A stretch of 64,000 nucleotides of DNA from CAVSWN01 sp963770995 (GTDB lineage Bacteria > Acidobacteriota > Vicinamibacteria > Vicinamibacterales > CAVVIG01): contig CAVYRS010000001.1 of assembly GCA_963770995.1 (NCBI GenBank), forward strand, positions 1,550,001 through 1,614,000, written 5' to 3'. How positions within the stretch are numbered: the first letter of the stretch is position 1; the number at the start of each line of letters is the position of its first letter. A program made the translations under genes and the position numbers. The notes under the pieces are model-generated. The model was not told the DNA's origin. It saw only the letters and a program-made list of their open reading frames with translations, and ran no database searches. Shown here one piece after another: positions 35,163 to 43,722 of the stretch.

Positions 35163-36035
35163 TCAGCGGTTACCGCTAAAAGGATCGCCGAATCGGCGGA
35201 AGTACCACTCGCTGTCGTGCGCCCGTCGCGCGGCCAGCGCCCGGCGCCGCCGCGCCACGTTGCCGAGCGCGATGGCCGACACTGCCCGGCCGAAGTCGCG
35301 ATCGTTGCGCCACGCGTGAAGCACGCGCGCGATGCGCTCCTCGTCGAAATGCACGAACGCCAGGCGAAACCGGTTGTGCAGAGGCTTCCACGATTCGATG
35401 GGATATGGCTGGTTGTTGCGTCTGAACAAGTGCCCGACAACGACCGAGGGGACGACCCACAACCGGTACCCCAGCAACCACAGGCGCACGCCAATTTCGT
35501 TGTCGTTGTATCCGAGGCCGAGCATGCCTTCGTCGAACCCGCCGGTCGCCTCGAACACCGCGCGCGACATCGCCGTGCAGCACCACGGAATCAGGGGCGC
35601 CGTGTGCGGCTTCCATTCGCGACGGCGCAGCCAGTCGATCTCGAGATCCGCAGCGCCGAAACAGAGTCCATGGCGATAGCCTCCCTTCCTGACATCCGAG
35701 ATCGCTGGCGCCACGCCGCCCACGCCCGGCTTCAGCGCGCGAGACACCAGCGGCTTCCACCAATCCTGCTTCACCTTCAGATGCGCATCGGCGAACACGA
35801 GCACGTTCCCGCGCGCGCGGCGTGCCCCGAGATTGCGCGCTCTCGCCACGCCGTGTCCCGCGCCGCGAACGACGCGGATCCGCGGGTCGGCCGGCAGCCG
35901 CCCGCAGCTGCCATCGGTCGAACCGTCGTCGACCACGACGATCTCGCTGTCTGCAGGCAGGGTGTCCGCAAACTGCCTGACAGTGCGGACCAGCCAGTCC
36001 CCTTCGTTGCGCGTGGTCACGATGACGCTGATCAT
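35163..36035 (-). CDS. Family 2 glycosyltransferase
   Basis: 290 residues from the ATG at 36035 (ISVIVTTRNEGDWLVRTV). GT-A fold features: IVVVDDGSTDGSCG nucleotide-binding motif, GVARARNLGARRARG, VLVFADAHLKV in the DXD position (here DAH), and a conserved FDEGMLGLGYNDNEIGVRLW acceptor-side motif with the catalytic acidic pair. It transfers a sugar from a nucleotide sugar; the acceptor is unknown. The upstream extension to 36065 lacks conserved sequence. A twin-hairpin repeat separates it from the preceding glycosyltransferase gene. Confidence 0.88.
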   Translation of the reverse strand: MISVIVTTRNEGDWLVRTVRQFADTLPADSEIVVVDDGSTDGSCGRLPADPRIRVVRGAGHGVARARNLGARRARGNVLVFADAHLKVKQDWWKPLVSRALKPGVGGVAPAISDVRKGGYRHGLCFGAADLEIDWLRRREWKPHTAPLIPWCCTAMSRAVFEATGGFDEGMLGLGYNDNEIGVRLWLLGYRLWVVPSVVVGHLFRRNNQPYPIESWKPLHNRFRLAFVHFDEERIARVLHAWRNDRDFGRAVSAIALGNVARRRRALAARRAHDSEWYFRRFGDPFSGNR

Positions 36036-36073
36036 TCGGTTCGCCGCATCACACAGCCACATCAAATACGGAC

Positions 36074-36137
36074 GCTCGTCCTGAGCCTGTCGAAGGACGA
36101 GCCGTTATGCTCGTGGTTCGACAAGCTCACCACGAGC
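36074..36137 (+). repeat. Twin-hairpin palindromic repeat (RPEPVEG type), copy 2
   Basis: Hairpins GCTCGTCCT/AGGACGAGC (36074-36102) and GCTCGTGGT/ACCACGAGC (36109-36137), the same as at 17366-17433 except for the spacer (CGTTAT here). It lies between two glycosyltransferase genes. Confidence 0.85.
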
Positions 36138-36158
36138 GGTATATCGAAGCTTCGCGCG

Positions 36159-36920
36159 TCACTGGTCCCAGCCAAGCGCTGCGCGATAGAACCGGCGATC
36201 GATCGCGGGCATGACCTGCCGCAAACATTTGACGTAGGGTCCGCACTCTGACAGAAACTCGTCGGCCGTCTGCCCGTTCGTCATCGCGTTCCAGGTGTTG
36301 CGGCCGTGGCGCACCAGTACGTACTGCTCGACCTTGCACACGCGGATGACGCGCGGTCTGGCGTCGCGGAGCAGCCACGAATCCACCGACCGCGGAAGGT
36401 CGCGGAACTGATGGCGCTCCCACAATGAGCGGTGGAAACAGAATGTGCCGCCGGGTTCCCAGCCATGGCCGCTGTGGCGCACGTGCGCGTCACCGCGCAT
36501 CAGGATCAGGAAGCAGCAGCGCGTGACGATGGTGCGGTGGAGATCGCGCTCCGGCAGGTGCCGGACTGAGGTGGCGAGATAGGCCGGGCCGTAGTAGTCG
36601 TCGTCATCGAGCTTGCACAACACGTCGCCGCGTGCGGCTTCGATGCCCAGATTCAGCTTGGTGCCGAGTGGTGTGGCGCGCGTGAGTCGAATGTAGCGCA
36701 CTCGAGGCCGGCCTTCGCACAGGTCTCGCATCGGACGATCGCTGTCGTCGACGACGATCAACTCGGAATCTTTGAACGTCTGACGCCGGAAGCAGCGCAG
36801 CGCCTGCGTCAGGAACTGACGGCGGTTGCGCGTGGCGAGGATGCAGGAGACCATGGATTGTCTGCGTAGTGCGCGAAGCGGGCGCGGAAGACGGACACGC
36901 GTCCCGGGCGCCATGGACAT
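36159..36920 (-). CDS. Family 2 glycosyltransferase
   Basis: 253 residues. GT-A core: VSCILATRNRRQFLTQALRC, LIVVDDSDRPMRDLC, and the metal-binding DXD as CKLDDDDYYGPAYL. An ERHQFRDLPRSVDSWLLRD segment sits where the acceptor-binding acidic residue is expected. The N-terminal 22 residues are Arg-rich and not part of the fold, but TATAAT 14 bases before the ATG at 36920 supports this start. First gene of a minus-strand row that continues to the second glycosyltransferase and the caspase-like genes. Confidence 0.85.
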   Translation of the reverse strand: MSMAPGTRVRLPRPLRALRRQSMVSCILATRNRRQFLTQALRCFRRQTFKDSELIVVDDSDRPMRDLCEGRPRVRYIRLTRATPLGTKLNLGIEAARGDVLCKLDDDDYYGPAYLATSVRHLPERDLHRTIVTRCCFLILMRGDAHVRHSGHGWEPGGTFCFHRSLWERHQFRDLPRSVDSWLLRDARPRVIRVCKVEQYVLVRHGRNTWNAMTNGQTADEFLSECGPYVKCLRQVMPAIDRRFYRAALGWDQ

Positions 36921-36934
36921 CGGATGTGCTGGCG

Positions 36935-36940
36935 ATTATA
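36935..36940 (-). promoter_or_regulatory. Putative -10 box of the glycosyltransferase gene
   Basis: Perfect TATAAT on the minus strand, 14 bases before the ATG at 36920, without a Shine-Dalgarno. Same short spacing as several other genes here. Confidence 0.4.
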
Positions 36941-36960
36941 TGGCTGCGGCTGGCGTGCTC

Positions 36961-38148
36961 TTACGGGGTGCGCACCTCGGCCGGGCCGAGGCGCCAGAGG
37001 AGCGTGCGCTCACGCAAGGCGTCTCGAAACATGCACGAGACGTGTCCGTCCTCTGAAGCCACGAAGACCACGCTGCCCGGGTGCTCCGCGGCATAGGTCG
37101 CGCCCGCGTGATGGCGGGTGCCTCGACTGCCGAGATCGATGACTCGCGCACGGAGCCCCTCGGCATCCGCCGCCTCCGCGAGCGCCGTCGGCCGCCCGAG
37201 CGGCAGCATCACGCCGAATGCGACGAGGCCGAGGTGGCGGTTGAGCAGGATCGCGCCGTCGATCCCGGTGAGCGCGCCGAGCTCCTCGGTGAGCCGCTCC
37301 GCTTCCGTCAGGAAGGCGTTGCGAAGCAGGCTGCCGAACTCGACAGCGCTTCCTGTCTGCGGACGTCGGTCTCCGCCCTTCGCGCGACCGAGATGCCGCG
37401 CCAGCCGGAGCAGCGCGGCGACCGACGAGTCGACCGCCATTCGGTAGGTCGCCGTCGCCGCCACATCGGGCCACTCCTCGTTGCTGACGATCAGGATGCC
37501 GCCCCGGCCGTGCGCCGCCATTTCCCGCACGAGCGCACGTACCGCGTCCACGTAGTCGGGGACCGCATCGTCGTCCAGGTCGGCGGCGTGTGCCGCGTCC
37601 TCCAATGCGCGGCGCACCGGACCGGCGGCGAACACGACGTCCTCTCCGCCCGTGAGGATGGCGCCCCGCTCGTATTCGAGCAGCAGATCCCGGCCGCGGC
37701 GAATGCTGAGGCAGCCCGGACGCGACGCGATGATCTTGACGAACGGATCGGACACGACGCTCAAGCCTTCGCGAGCCAGTCCGGCGATCACGAGGCTGCC
37801 ATCCGGCAGCACGTTGACGGCGGAATAGATGCGCCGTTCGGCGCCGGCGACGGCCAGCTTCACCAGTTCGCCGACGGCGAAGGGTCGGGGCGACTCGAAA
37901 TGCTGAACCTTCCACTGATAGAGAAACGGCGCGTCGGCGTCTGCGGCGTCGGACGTGACGACATCAACGCCACTCGTTCCGAGGAAGGCGACGCCGATCG
38001 GATTGCGTTCGCCCTCGTAGGTCTCGAGGCCGGCCCAGAAGATCGTCGTGAGCAACTGGACGAGTACATGATCGGCAACTTCCATCAGACTTCCGGCCTT
38101 CGCCATCACGCGGTCGCGCAGGAGCGGCACGAGCGCCGGTGGAAACAC
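36961..38148 (-). CDS. DisA/DAC-like protein with N-terminal sensor-like domain (DACNV type)
   Basis: 395 residues. The C-terminal third matches diadenylate cyclase (DisA_N) domains: GIDGAILLNRHLGLVAFGVM corresponds to the DGA motif, VIDLGSRGTRHHAGATYAAE to the GTRHR motif, and SVVFVASEDGHVSCMFRDA to the SEE-TG strand. The second Arg of the RHR motif is His here, so cyclase activity is uncertain. The first 200 residues (FPPALVPLLRDRVMAKAGSL; YSAVNVLPDGSLVIAGLARE) resemble the proposed sensor domain called DACNV. It follows a response-regulator gene by eight bases and lies opposite a histidine kinase, suggesting input from two-component signalling to a cyclic-nucleotide-like output. Confidence 0.72.
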   Translation of the reverse strand: MFPPALVPLLRDRVMAKAGSLMEVADHVLVQLLTTIFWAGLETYEGERNPIGVAFLGTSGVDVVTSDAADADAPFLYQWKVQHFESPRPFAVGELVKLAVAGAERRIYSAVNVLPDGSLVIAGLAREGLSVVSDPFVKIIASRPGCLSIRRGRDLLLEYERGAILTGGEDVVFAAGPVRRALEDAAHAADLDDDAVPDYVDAVRALVREMAAHGRGGILIVSNEEWPDVAATATYRMAVDSSVAALLRLARHLGRAKGGDRRPQTGSAVEFGSLLRNAFLTEAERLTEELGALTGIDGAILLNRHLGLVAFGVMLPLGRPTALAEAADAEGLRARVIDLGSRGTRHHAGATYAAEHPGSVVFVASEDGHVSCMFRDALRERTLLWRLGPAEVRTP

Positions 38149-38156
38149 GAATCTCC

Positions 38157-38567
38157 CTACCTGTGCAGCGTTCGGCCGAGCGGCTCTCGCCTGCGGTGCG
38201 CGAGGAGGCTCACGGCGATGGACTCGAGATCGGTGAGGTCGAACGGCTTATTCAGCAGCGCGGCGTTGCCGCCCAGCGCCTCGACCCGGGCGGAGAGGCC
38301 CTCGTCACGAAGGGCTGTCATGATGATGACCGGCGTACCGACCCCGGCGGTTCGCGCCGCATGGATCGCGCGCAACCCCGTCATCCAAGGCATCGCGATG
38401 TCTGTAACGACGAGATCGAAGGGGCCGTTCTCCGCCAGACGGTCGATGAGCTCGGCGCCGTTGCGGGCTCGAATGACGTCGGCGCCCAGACGCGTGAGGC
38501 CTTCGGCCACGACGTCGAGCAATTCCGGATCGTCATCCGCCACCAGGACGCGCGCATCGATCGGCAT
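38157..38567 (-). CDS. Single-domain response regulator (REC)
   Basis: 136 residues forming one receiver domain. Acidic pocket VLVADDDPELLDVV, phospho-acceptor Asp in FDLVVTDIAMPWMTGL, Thr in VIIMTALRD and Lys in LLNKPFDLTDLES are all present. No output domain, so it acts through a partner, probably the DAC-like protein encoded eight bases downstream. The large histidine kinase starting at 38701 on the other strand is the likely phosphodonor. Part of a closely related receiver survives as a fragment at 48562-48768. Confidence 0.92.
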   Translation of the reverse strand: MPIDARVLVADDDPELLDVVAEGLTRLGADVIRARNGAELIDRLAENGPFDLVVTDIAMPWMTGLRAIHAARTAGVGTPVIIMTALRDEGLSARVEALGGNAALLNKPFDLTDLESIAVSLLAHRRREPLGRTLHR

Positions 38568-38700
38568 TGCCTGGGCCGGAGCAAGCTACATGCCCGCGAG
38601 TTCGCGCGCCCAGGAGCAGAGCGGCGCCTCAATATTCTGTGATCGCGCGTCCGGGGCATATTTCTTGCCCCATTCACGCGTTAGGACCAGCGAACGTCAC

Positions 38701-41559
38701 GTGGATACGGTGCAGCCACAGGGTCAGTGGATTCGGAAGGCCGGCGGATTCGCCGGCGCCATCTCGCTGCTCCTCGGTATGGTTGTGCTCGCGGGATGGT
38801 GGGGAGGCGTCACGCGGATCGTCCAGCCTGCGCGGCAACTACCCGGAATGGTGCCCAACACTGCCACGTGGTTCGTGCTCCTCGGAAGTTCCCTGCTGCT
38901 TCTGCGAAGCCGCCACGTCCGATCGCCCGGACTGTGGCTCGCCCGGGCCTTCGCCCTCGTGGTGATTGTCTTTGGCGGAGCAACCCTGGCCGAACATCTG
39001 TTCCACCTCGATCTTTGGGTTGATCAGATTGCGATTCGTGTGCCGCTGGATGCCGGCACAGGGTTCCCGCCCGGACGCAGCGCCCCCGGCACGGCGGCGG
39101 CGTTCGTCCTGCTCGGCGTGGCGCTGCTGACGATCGATTTCAGGCCCGCGGTTCGAATCAATCTGCCGGAGATCCTCACCAGCGGCGCAGCGCTGATCGC
39201 GCTGCTCACAGTTGCCGGCTACGTCTACGGCGCCCCGCCGTTCTACACGTCAGCGGATGTGCCCCGCACGGGGATGGCGCCCCATACGACACTCGGCCTG
39301 CTCCTGCTCGCCGCCGGGGTCGTGTGCCTGCGTCCCGAGCGGGCGCTGATCGGACTCCTCACGAGCTCCCGCACCGGGGGCCTCGCCGTGCGGCGGCTCC
39401 TGATCGGCGCACTGGCCATTCCGGTGCTGGGTCTGCTGGTCATGATTGGGCAACGCGAATCGCTCTACGGGCAGTCGTTCGCCGAGGCCTTGATCGCCGT
39501 GGCCGCTATGGCCGTCGCCGTCGGCCTGGTCCTGGCGACGGGCCTCACGCTCGATCGACTCGACGCTGCCCGCACCGCCTCCGAGCGCGCGGTGACCGAG
39601 AACGAAGAGCGCCTGCGCTATCTGATCGCGCAGGCGTCAGACGGGATCTTCATTGCGGATCTCGACGGCCGGTACACCGAGGTCAACGATGCCGGCTGCG
39701 AGATGCTCGGCTATCGCCGCGAGGATCTCGTTGGCAAGACCATCATGGACCTCATCCCTGCCGCCGATGTTGCCCGCCTCCAGGCGTCAAAGGACGCCAT
39801 GCTCCGCGGCGCCGCCACGGTCGACGAGTGGACGCTGAAACGGTCCGATGGCACGTACCTGCAGGTCGAAGTCAGCGCGAAGATTCTGCCGGACGGTCGC
39901 TGGCAGGGGTTGGTTCGCGATATCTCGGCCCGCAAGGACGTCGAGCGGGCCGGTCAGGCCATGGCCGAGGCCGGCACCGGCGCGCCAGAGTCCAGCCTGC
40001 GCGCGGTGCTGCGGACGATCGCGCGCGAGGCCCAGCACGCTGCCGACGCTGAATATGTCGCGCTGGGTCTCGGCGGCGACGAGAATCATCCGTTCGAGCC
40101 GTGGGTCTTCGTGGGGTTGTCCCCGGAGCGCGCGGCCGCGATCGGGCTCGGGCGGCCCCCCCGACCCGTGGGCGTGCTCGCCATGCCCCTCGTCCAGGCT
40201 CGAACGATTCGTGTCGCGGACATCGGACGTCATCACGCGTTCGGCGGGTTCCCGCCGCATCACCCTGCGATGACCAGCTTTCTCGGCGTTCCGATCCGAT
40301 CCCGCGGCCGCACGGTTGGCGTCATCTACCTCGCCAACAAGCGCGGCGCCGCAGAGTTCAGCGCCACGGACGAACGATCCGTCGAGCGGCTCGCCGCGCG
40401 GGCCGGCGCGATCATCGAGACGGCGCAGCTCTATCAGCAGGAAGGCCTGGAGCGCGCCTGGCTGCAGGCCACCATCGATCAGATGCCGGAGGGCGTGATC
40501 CTCGCTGACGCCAACGGCACGATTCACGCCGAAAACCAGTCGATTCAGGTGTTCGCGCACGACACCGGTCTCGTCGACGTCTTCGGCAGCCCCGAACGGT
40601 ACGACCTCCGTCTGCCGAACGGCGAGCAGGTGCCGGCCGGCGATCGGCCGCGGATCCGCGCGTTGGTCGACGGCGTCACGACACGACGCACGGAGTTCCT
40701 GCTGCGCCATCCGGACGGCCGCATGGTGCCGATGCTCGTCAGCGCGGCGCCGGTCTTCGACGCCGAGGGCCATCGTTCGGGCGCGGTCGCGATCTATCAG
40801 GACATATCGACGCTCAAAGAGCTCGAGCGGCTGCGGGAGGAATGGGCGTCGATCGTCGCGCACGATCTGCGACAGCCGCTCGGAGTCATTACCCTCGACG
40901 CCGAAATGCTCGCGACGTTGCTCCACGCCGGCGATGTCCAGCGATGCCCGAAAGTGATCGATCGGATCCGGCGATCGACGAGGCGGCTGAGCACGATGAT
41001 CAACGACTTGCTCGACGTGTCGCGGATCGAAGCTCGCCATCTCGCGCTCGAACGCACAGAGACGGATCTCGCCGCGTGGCTCGACGAGTCGCTCGATCGG
41101 CTGTCCCGGCTGGCGCCGGCCAATCCGCTTCGGCTCCGCACCCTCGTCCACCCGGCGCCGGTGTTCGTCGACCCCGCGCGCATCGAGCAGGTGCTGGGCA
41201 ACCTGATTTCGAACGCCGCGAAGTACGGCGAGCCGCAGGCCGAGATCACAATCGAGCTCGCGCGGCACGGCAGGGAGTTCGAGGTCGCGGTCAGTAATCG
41301 GGGCCCCGGCATCCTCCCCGCCGACCTGCCGAACCTCTTTCAGCGCTTCAGGCGCAGCGACGCGACGCGCGGCAGCGGCATTTCCGGACTTGGGCTGGGC
41401 TTGCACATCTGCAAAGGTCTGGTCGAGGCGCACGGCGGGCACATCCGGGCCGAGAGCGTCCCCCGCGAGAAGACGACGTTCTCTTTCACGATTCCCGCTC
41501 ACCTCGACGCGCCGCAGCCGGCTGCCAACCGCCACGACCTGGCCCGCGACCGGTCGTGA
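38701..41559 (+). CDS. Membrane sensor histidine kinase with PAS-GAF-PAS
   Basis: 952 residues from a GTG start. Eight or so N-terminal membrane helices (GAISLLLGMVVLAGWWGG onwards) up to about residue 290, then PAS (RYLIAQASDGIFIADLDG), GAF (about 420-580, with AIGLGRPPRPVGVLAMPLV), another PAS (IDQMPEGVILADANGTI), HisKA with phospho-His in WASIVAHDLRQPLGVITLD and HATPase_c with NLISNAAKYGEP, NRGPGILPADLPNLFQRF and GLGLHICKGLVEAHGG. Divergent from the REC/DAC-like pair, so it is the probable partner. Longer upstream frames overlap that pair antisense and were not used. Confidence 0.9.
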   Translation: MDTVQPQGQWIRKAGGFAGAISLLLGMVVLAGWWGGVTRIVQPARQLPGMVPNTATWFVLLGSSLLLLRSRHVRSPGLWLARAFALVVIVFGGATLAEHLFHLDLWVDQIAIRVPLDAGTGFPPGRSAPGTAAAFVLLGVALLTIDFRPAVRINLPEILTSGAALIALLTVAGYVYGAPPFYTSADVPRTGMAPHTTLGLLLLAAGVVCLRPERALIGLLTSSRTGGLAVRRLLIGALAIPVLGLLVMIGQRESLYGQSFAEALIAVAAMAVAVGLVLATGLTLDRLDAARTASERAVTENEERLRYLIAQASDGIFIADLDGRYTEVNDAGCEMLGYRREDLVGKTIMDLIPAADVARLQASKDAMLRGAATVDEWTLKRSDGTYLQVEVSAKILPDGRWQGLVRDISARKDVERAGQAMAEAGTGAPESSLRAVLRTIAREAQHAADAEYVALGLGGDENHPFEPWVFVGLSPERAAAIGLGRPPRPVGVLAMPLVQARTIRVADIGRHHAFGGFPPHHPAMTSFLGVPIRSRGRTVGVIYLANKRGAAEFSATDERSVERLAARAGAIIETAQLYQQEGLERAWLQATIDQMPEGVILADANGTIHAENQSIQVFAHDTGLVDVFGSPERYDLRLPNGEQVPAGDRPRIRALVDGVTTRRTEFLLRHPDGRMVPMLVSAAPVFDAEGHRSGAVAIYQDISTLKELERLREEWASIVAHDLRQPLGVITLDAEMLATLLHAGDVQRCPKVIDRIRRSTRRLSTMINDLLDVSRIEARHLALERTETDLAAWLDESLDRLSRLAPANPLRLRTLVHPAPVFVDPARIEQVLGNLISNAAKYGEPQAEITIELARHGREFEVAVSNRGPGILPADLPNLFQRFRRSDATRGSGISGLGLGLHICKGLVEAHGGHIRAESVPREKTTFSFTIPAHLDAPQPAANRHDLARDRS

Positions 41560-41688
41560 CCGGGCCGGGTGCGAGCAGCCGAGCTGGAGCCGTTCACTCG
41601 TGTGTAGCGCCAGACCACCTGGAACTCTTCGGAATCCGGGCACAACCCGCCCTGCGGGTGCTACGAAGAAGTGAGAACGGCTCTGGCC

Positions 41689-42090
41689 TCACGACGCCTG
41701 CTGCTTGATCGCCGATGACCGGTCGCGCAACCACACCATCGCGGCCGACTCGGTCCGGAACACGCGAATAGCGTCGAATCTGTGGTCCGCGAGCAACTCG
41801 AACACCCGGAGCAACCCATGCAGCGGCTCCGAGGCTGCCACGATGGCGCAGACGCCGAACCGTTTGCGTCCCCCGAAGATCTGGATTCGCGAGACGACCG
41901 CCAGCAGTTGCGGGATTGCCGGAAGCGAGGTGCAGGCGCTCAGGTCGAGCAGGACGTCGAGCTTCGCGCCGCGCGGCCAGACGTTCGACAGGTGGGTGAA
42001 GTGCTCGTCAACCTCGGCCGGCGTCACGTCGCCCGACCCGAGCGTGTGGATCAGTGAAGCTGGCATGTCGATGCTGAATGAGATGGGCAT
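41689..42090 (-). CDS. STAS/SpoIIAA-like single-domain protein
   Basis: 133 residues. The pattern ISFSIDMPASLIHTLGSGDV, KLDVLLDLSACTSLPAIPQL and RVFRTESAAMVWLRDRS matches SpoIIAA-like/STAS-like small proteins, alpha/beta folds that often act as regulatory binding partners. No obvious phosphorylated Ser motif. It sits among histidine kinases and receivers; a role in that signalling network is plausible from context only. Isolated from neighbours by about 130-160 non-coding bases. Confidence 0.65.
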   Translation of the reverse strand: MPISFSIDMPASLIHTLGSGDVTPAEVDEHFTHLSNVWPRGAKLDVLLDLSACTSLPAIPQLLAVVSRIQIFGGRKRFGVCAIVAASEPLHGLLRVFELLADHRFDAIRVFRTESAAMVWLRDRSSAIKQQAS

Positions 42091-42253
42091 GCTGCGGCGG
42101 CGTTCCTGCCGCGCCTCTGGAGTCCCTTCTGCAATTGTTTCGCCTGCGCACGTTCGGGAGCGATTTTTGGAACTGGATCGTCACATCGAACCTGAGTCTG
42201 TCTCACATAGTGTCCGTTCTTGGACCCCGCTCCCCTCAGCGGCAGCTTCAGAA

Positions 42254-43180
42254 TCACGGTGAACGATCCGCGTCGCGTGCGCGGCGGCGAGTCCCTGCGC
42301 AATCTGCCACGCGTGAATCAATGAGCGGACGGATCACCGTGCCTCGTGAAGGCTCGCTGCCGAACAGCTGTTCGTCCATCATCGTCGCATCCAGCGATTC
42401 GTCGCCCGGGCTCCATTTGTGCGCTTTCTCGTAACCGGCGAGAGCGTGGCTGAGCTCCGTCAATTTGTCCGCCGCGCGTTCGAGACGGTCGAGAATGGGC
42501 TTCAGGTCGTGATTTTTCGCCCGTAACAACTCGGTCGTGAAGGCAATGGTCTGGATGGGCGTGTTGGTGTAGTGGCGCAGGCGCACGAAGGTCCGCGCCA
42601 GTTGCTGGGCGGCCGCTGCCTCGGCCTGCACGCGCAGCATTTCCCGCTCCAGTACCATGCCGCGGACACGGTAGATGAGGAGCACGGCGCTGAACAGTGC
42701 GTAAACCAGGATGAACCACGGTTCGCCCACGGGAAATCCGCGCTGTATTTCCGGACCGAGGAAGTAGAACTTGCCGATAGCCATCGCCGCGAAGCCGGCA
42801 ATCGAAGCCAGCCCGACGCCCAACTGGGGCGCCAGCATCGCAACGGCCAAAGCGCCGAGCTTGTTCGCTTGAAAGGGCGTCCACGCCCTCCCGGTCGTCG
42901 CCCAGTAACCGCTCGTGATCCAGAGCGCCACCAGGATTGCGACCGTGTTGACCAGGAAAGCGGCGGAGCCAAGCCGGACCGTCGCTCGCTGCCGGCGGAT
43001 CAGCAAGAACACGATGAGACCGATCCCGACCAGCGCAGACATCGCGAACGGATAGGTCGGCATTGTCGGTATGTCGCGCGCGAGGAGAAAGTCAACCGAC
43101 ATCCCCACCGCGTTGAGAGCCGCAGCGACGAATGCGCCTCGCCACGCATGCTTCGTAGCCAGATCGCCGGAAAGCGTCAC
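42254..43180 (-). CDS. Membrane protein with DHp-like helices and no ATPase domain
   Basis: 308 residues from a GTG whose TGA overlap with the receiver gene (GTGA, 4 bases) shows translational coupling. Six or so membrane helices fill residues 10-185 (AFVAAALNAVGMSVDFLLA; ALVGIGLIVFLLIRR; FILVYALFSAVLLIYRVRGM). Then a long coiled helix and a segment RLRHYTNTPIQTIAFTTELL followed by PILDRLERAADKLTELSHAL, which looks like the two helices of a histidine kinase dimerisation domain with His followed by TP. No N, G1 or G2 box of HATPase_c follows. It may be a phosphotransfer anchor for the neighbouring receiver, or a degraded kinase. Confidence 0.65.
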   Translation of the reverse strand: MTLSGDLATKHAWRGAFVAAALNAVGMSVDFLLARDIPTMPTYPFAMSALVGIGLIVFLLIRRQRATVRLGSAAFLVNTVAILVALWITSGYWATTGRAWTPFQANKLGALAVAMLAPQLGVGLASIAGFAAMAIGKFYFLGPEIQRGFPVGEPWFILVYALFSAVLLIYRVRGMVLEREMLRVQAEAAAAQQLARTFVRLRHYTNTPIQTIAFTTELLRAKNHDLKPILDRLERAADKLTELSHALAGYEKAHKWSPGDESLDATMMDEQLFGSEPSRGTVIRPLIDSRVADCAGTRRRARDADRSP

Positions 43181-43557
43181 GGGCGTTCCCGTTCGATAAT
43201 GGACCGGAGGCGATCGGGGTCGATGGGTTTGGAGAAGATCTGCGCATCGCCGATTCGCTGGGCCTCGGCGACAAGGGGATGAGTGCTCGCGTGGCCCGTC
43301 AGAAAGACGATCCGTCCCGTGTACCCCTTGTCGCGAAGCCATGCGTAGGCGTCGATGCCTGACCGTCGGTTGGACCGCAGGTTGATGTCGAGAATCGCGA
43401 CGCTGCACCCTAACGCTTCCTCCCCCAGAGCCACCAGCTCCTCGTAGCTGCCCACCCCCACGCATCGACGCTCGAGAACAACCGTGACCAGTTCCACGAC
43501 GAGCTCGCGCAGGTCGTCGTCGTCCTCCACGTAGAGAACGAAACCGGTTCCCATCAT
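43177..43557 (-). CDS. Single-domain response regulator (REC)
   Basis: 126 residues from ATG 43557 (or the adjacent ATG at 43554). Receiver landmarks: FVLYVEDDDDLRELVVEL, phospho-Asp in CSVAILDINLRSNRRSGID, Thr in IVFLTGHAST, Lys in QIFSKPIDPDRLRS. No output domain. Stop overlaps the GTG start of the membrane DHp-like gene. Lies 165 bases downstream of the large histidine kinase gene on the same strand, so the order is kinase, receiver, DHp-like protein. Confidence 0.9.
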   Translation of the reverse strand: MMGTGFVLYVEDDDDLRELVVELVTVVLERRCVGVGSYEELVALGEEALGCSVAILDINLRSNRRSGIDAYAWLRDKGYTGRIVFLTGHASTHPLVAEAQRIGDAQIFSKPIDPDRLRSIIERERP

Positions 43558-43722
43558 CGATTCAGGGACTCGCCACGCAGAATCCTGCGGGATCGTCAAG
43601 GGAGCGATGACGGAGGACGCCGCGTGTGCGGGAGGGTCCGTCGATGAGCCGGAGTTTGCAGCGCGCCATCCTTGATGCGGGTTGTCGACGGTGCGACTGC
43701 TGAGACCCCACATGGCTGGCAC

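Noticed and set aside
37081..38700. 540-codon N-terminal extension of the histidine kinase at 38701
   Set aside because: Antisense to the receiver and DAC-like genes; no conserved sequence before the first membrane helix.
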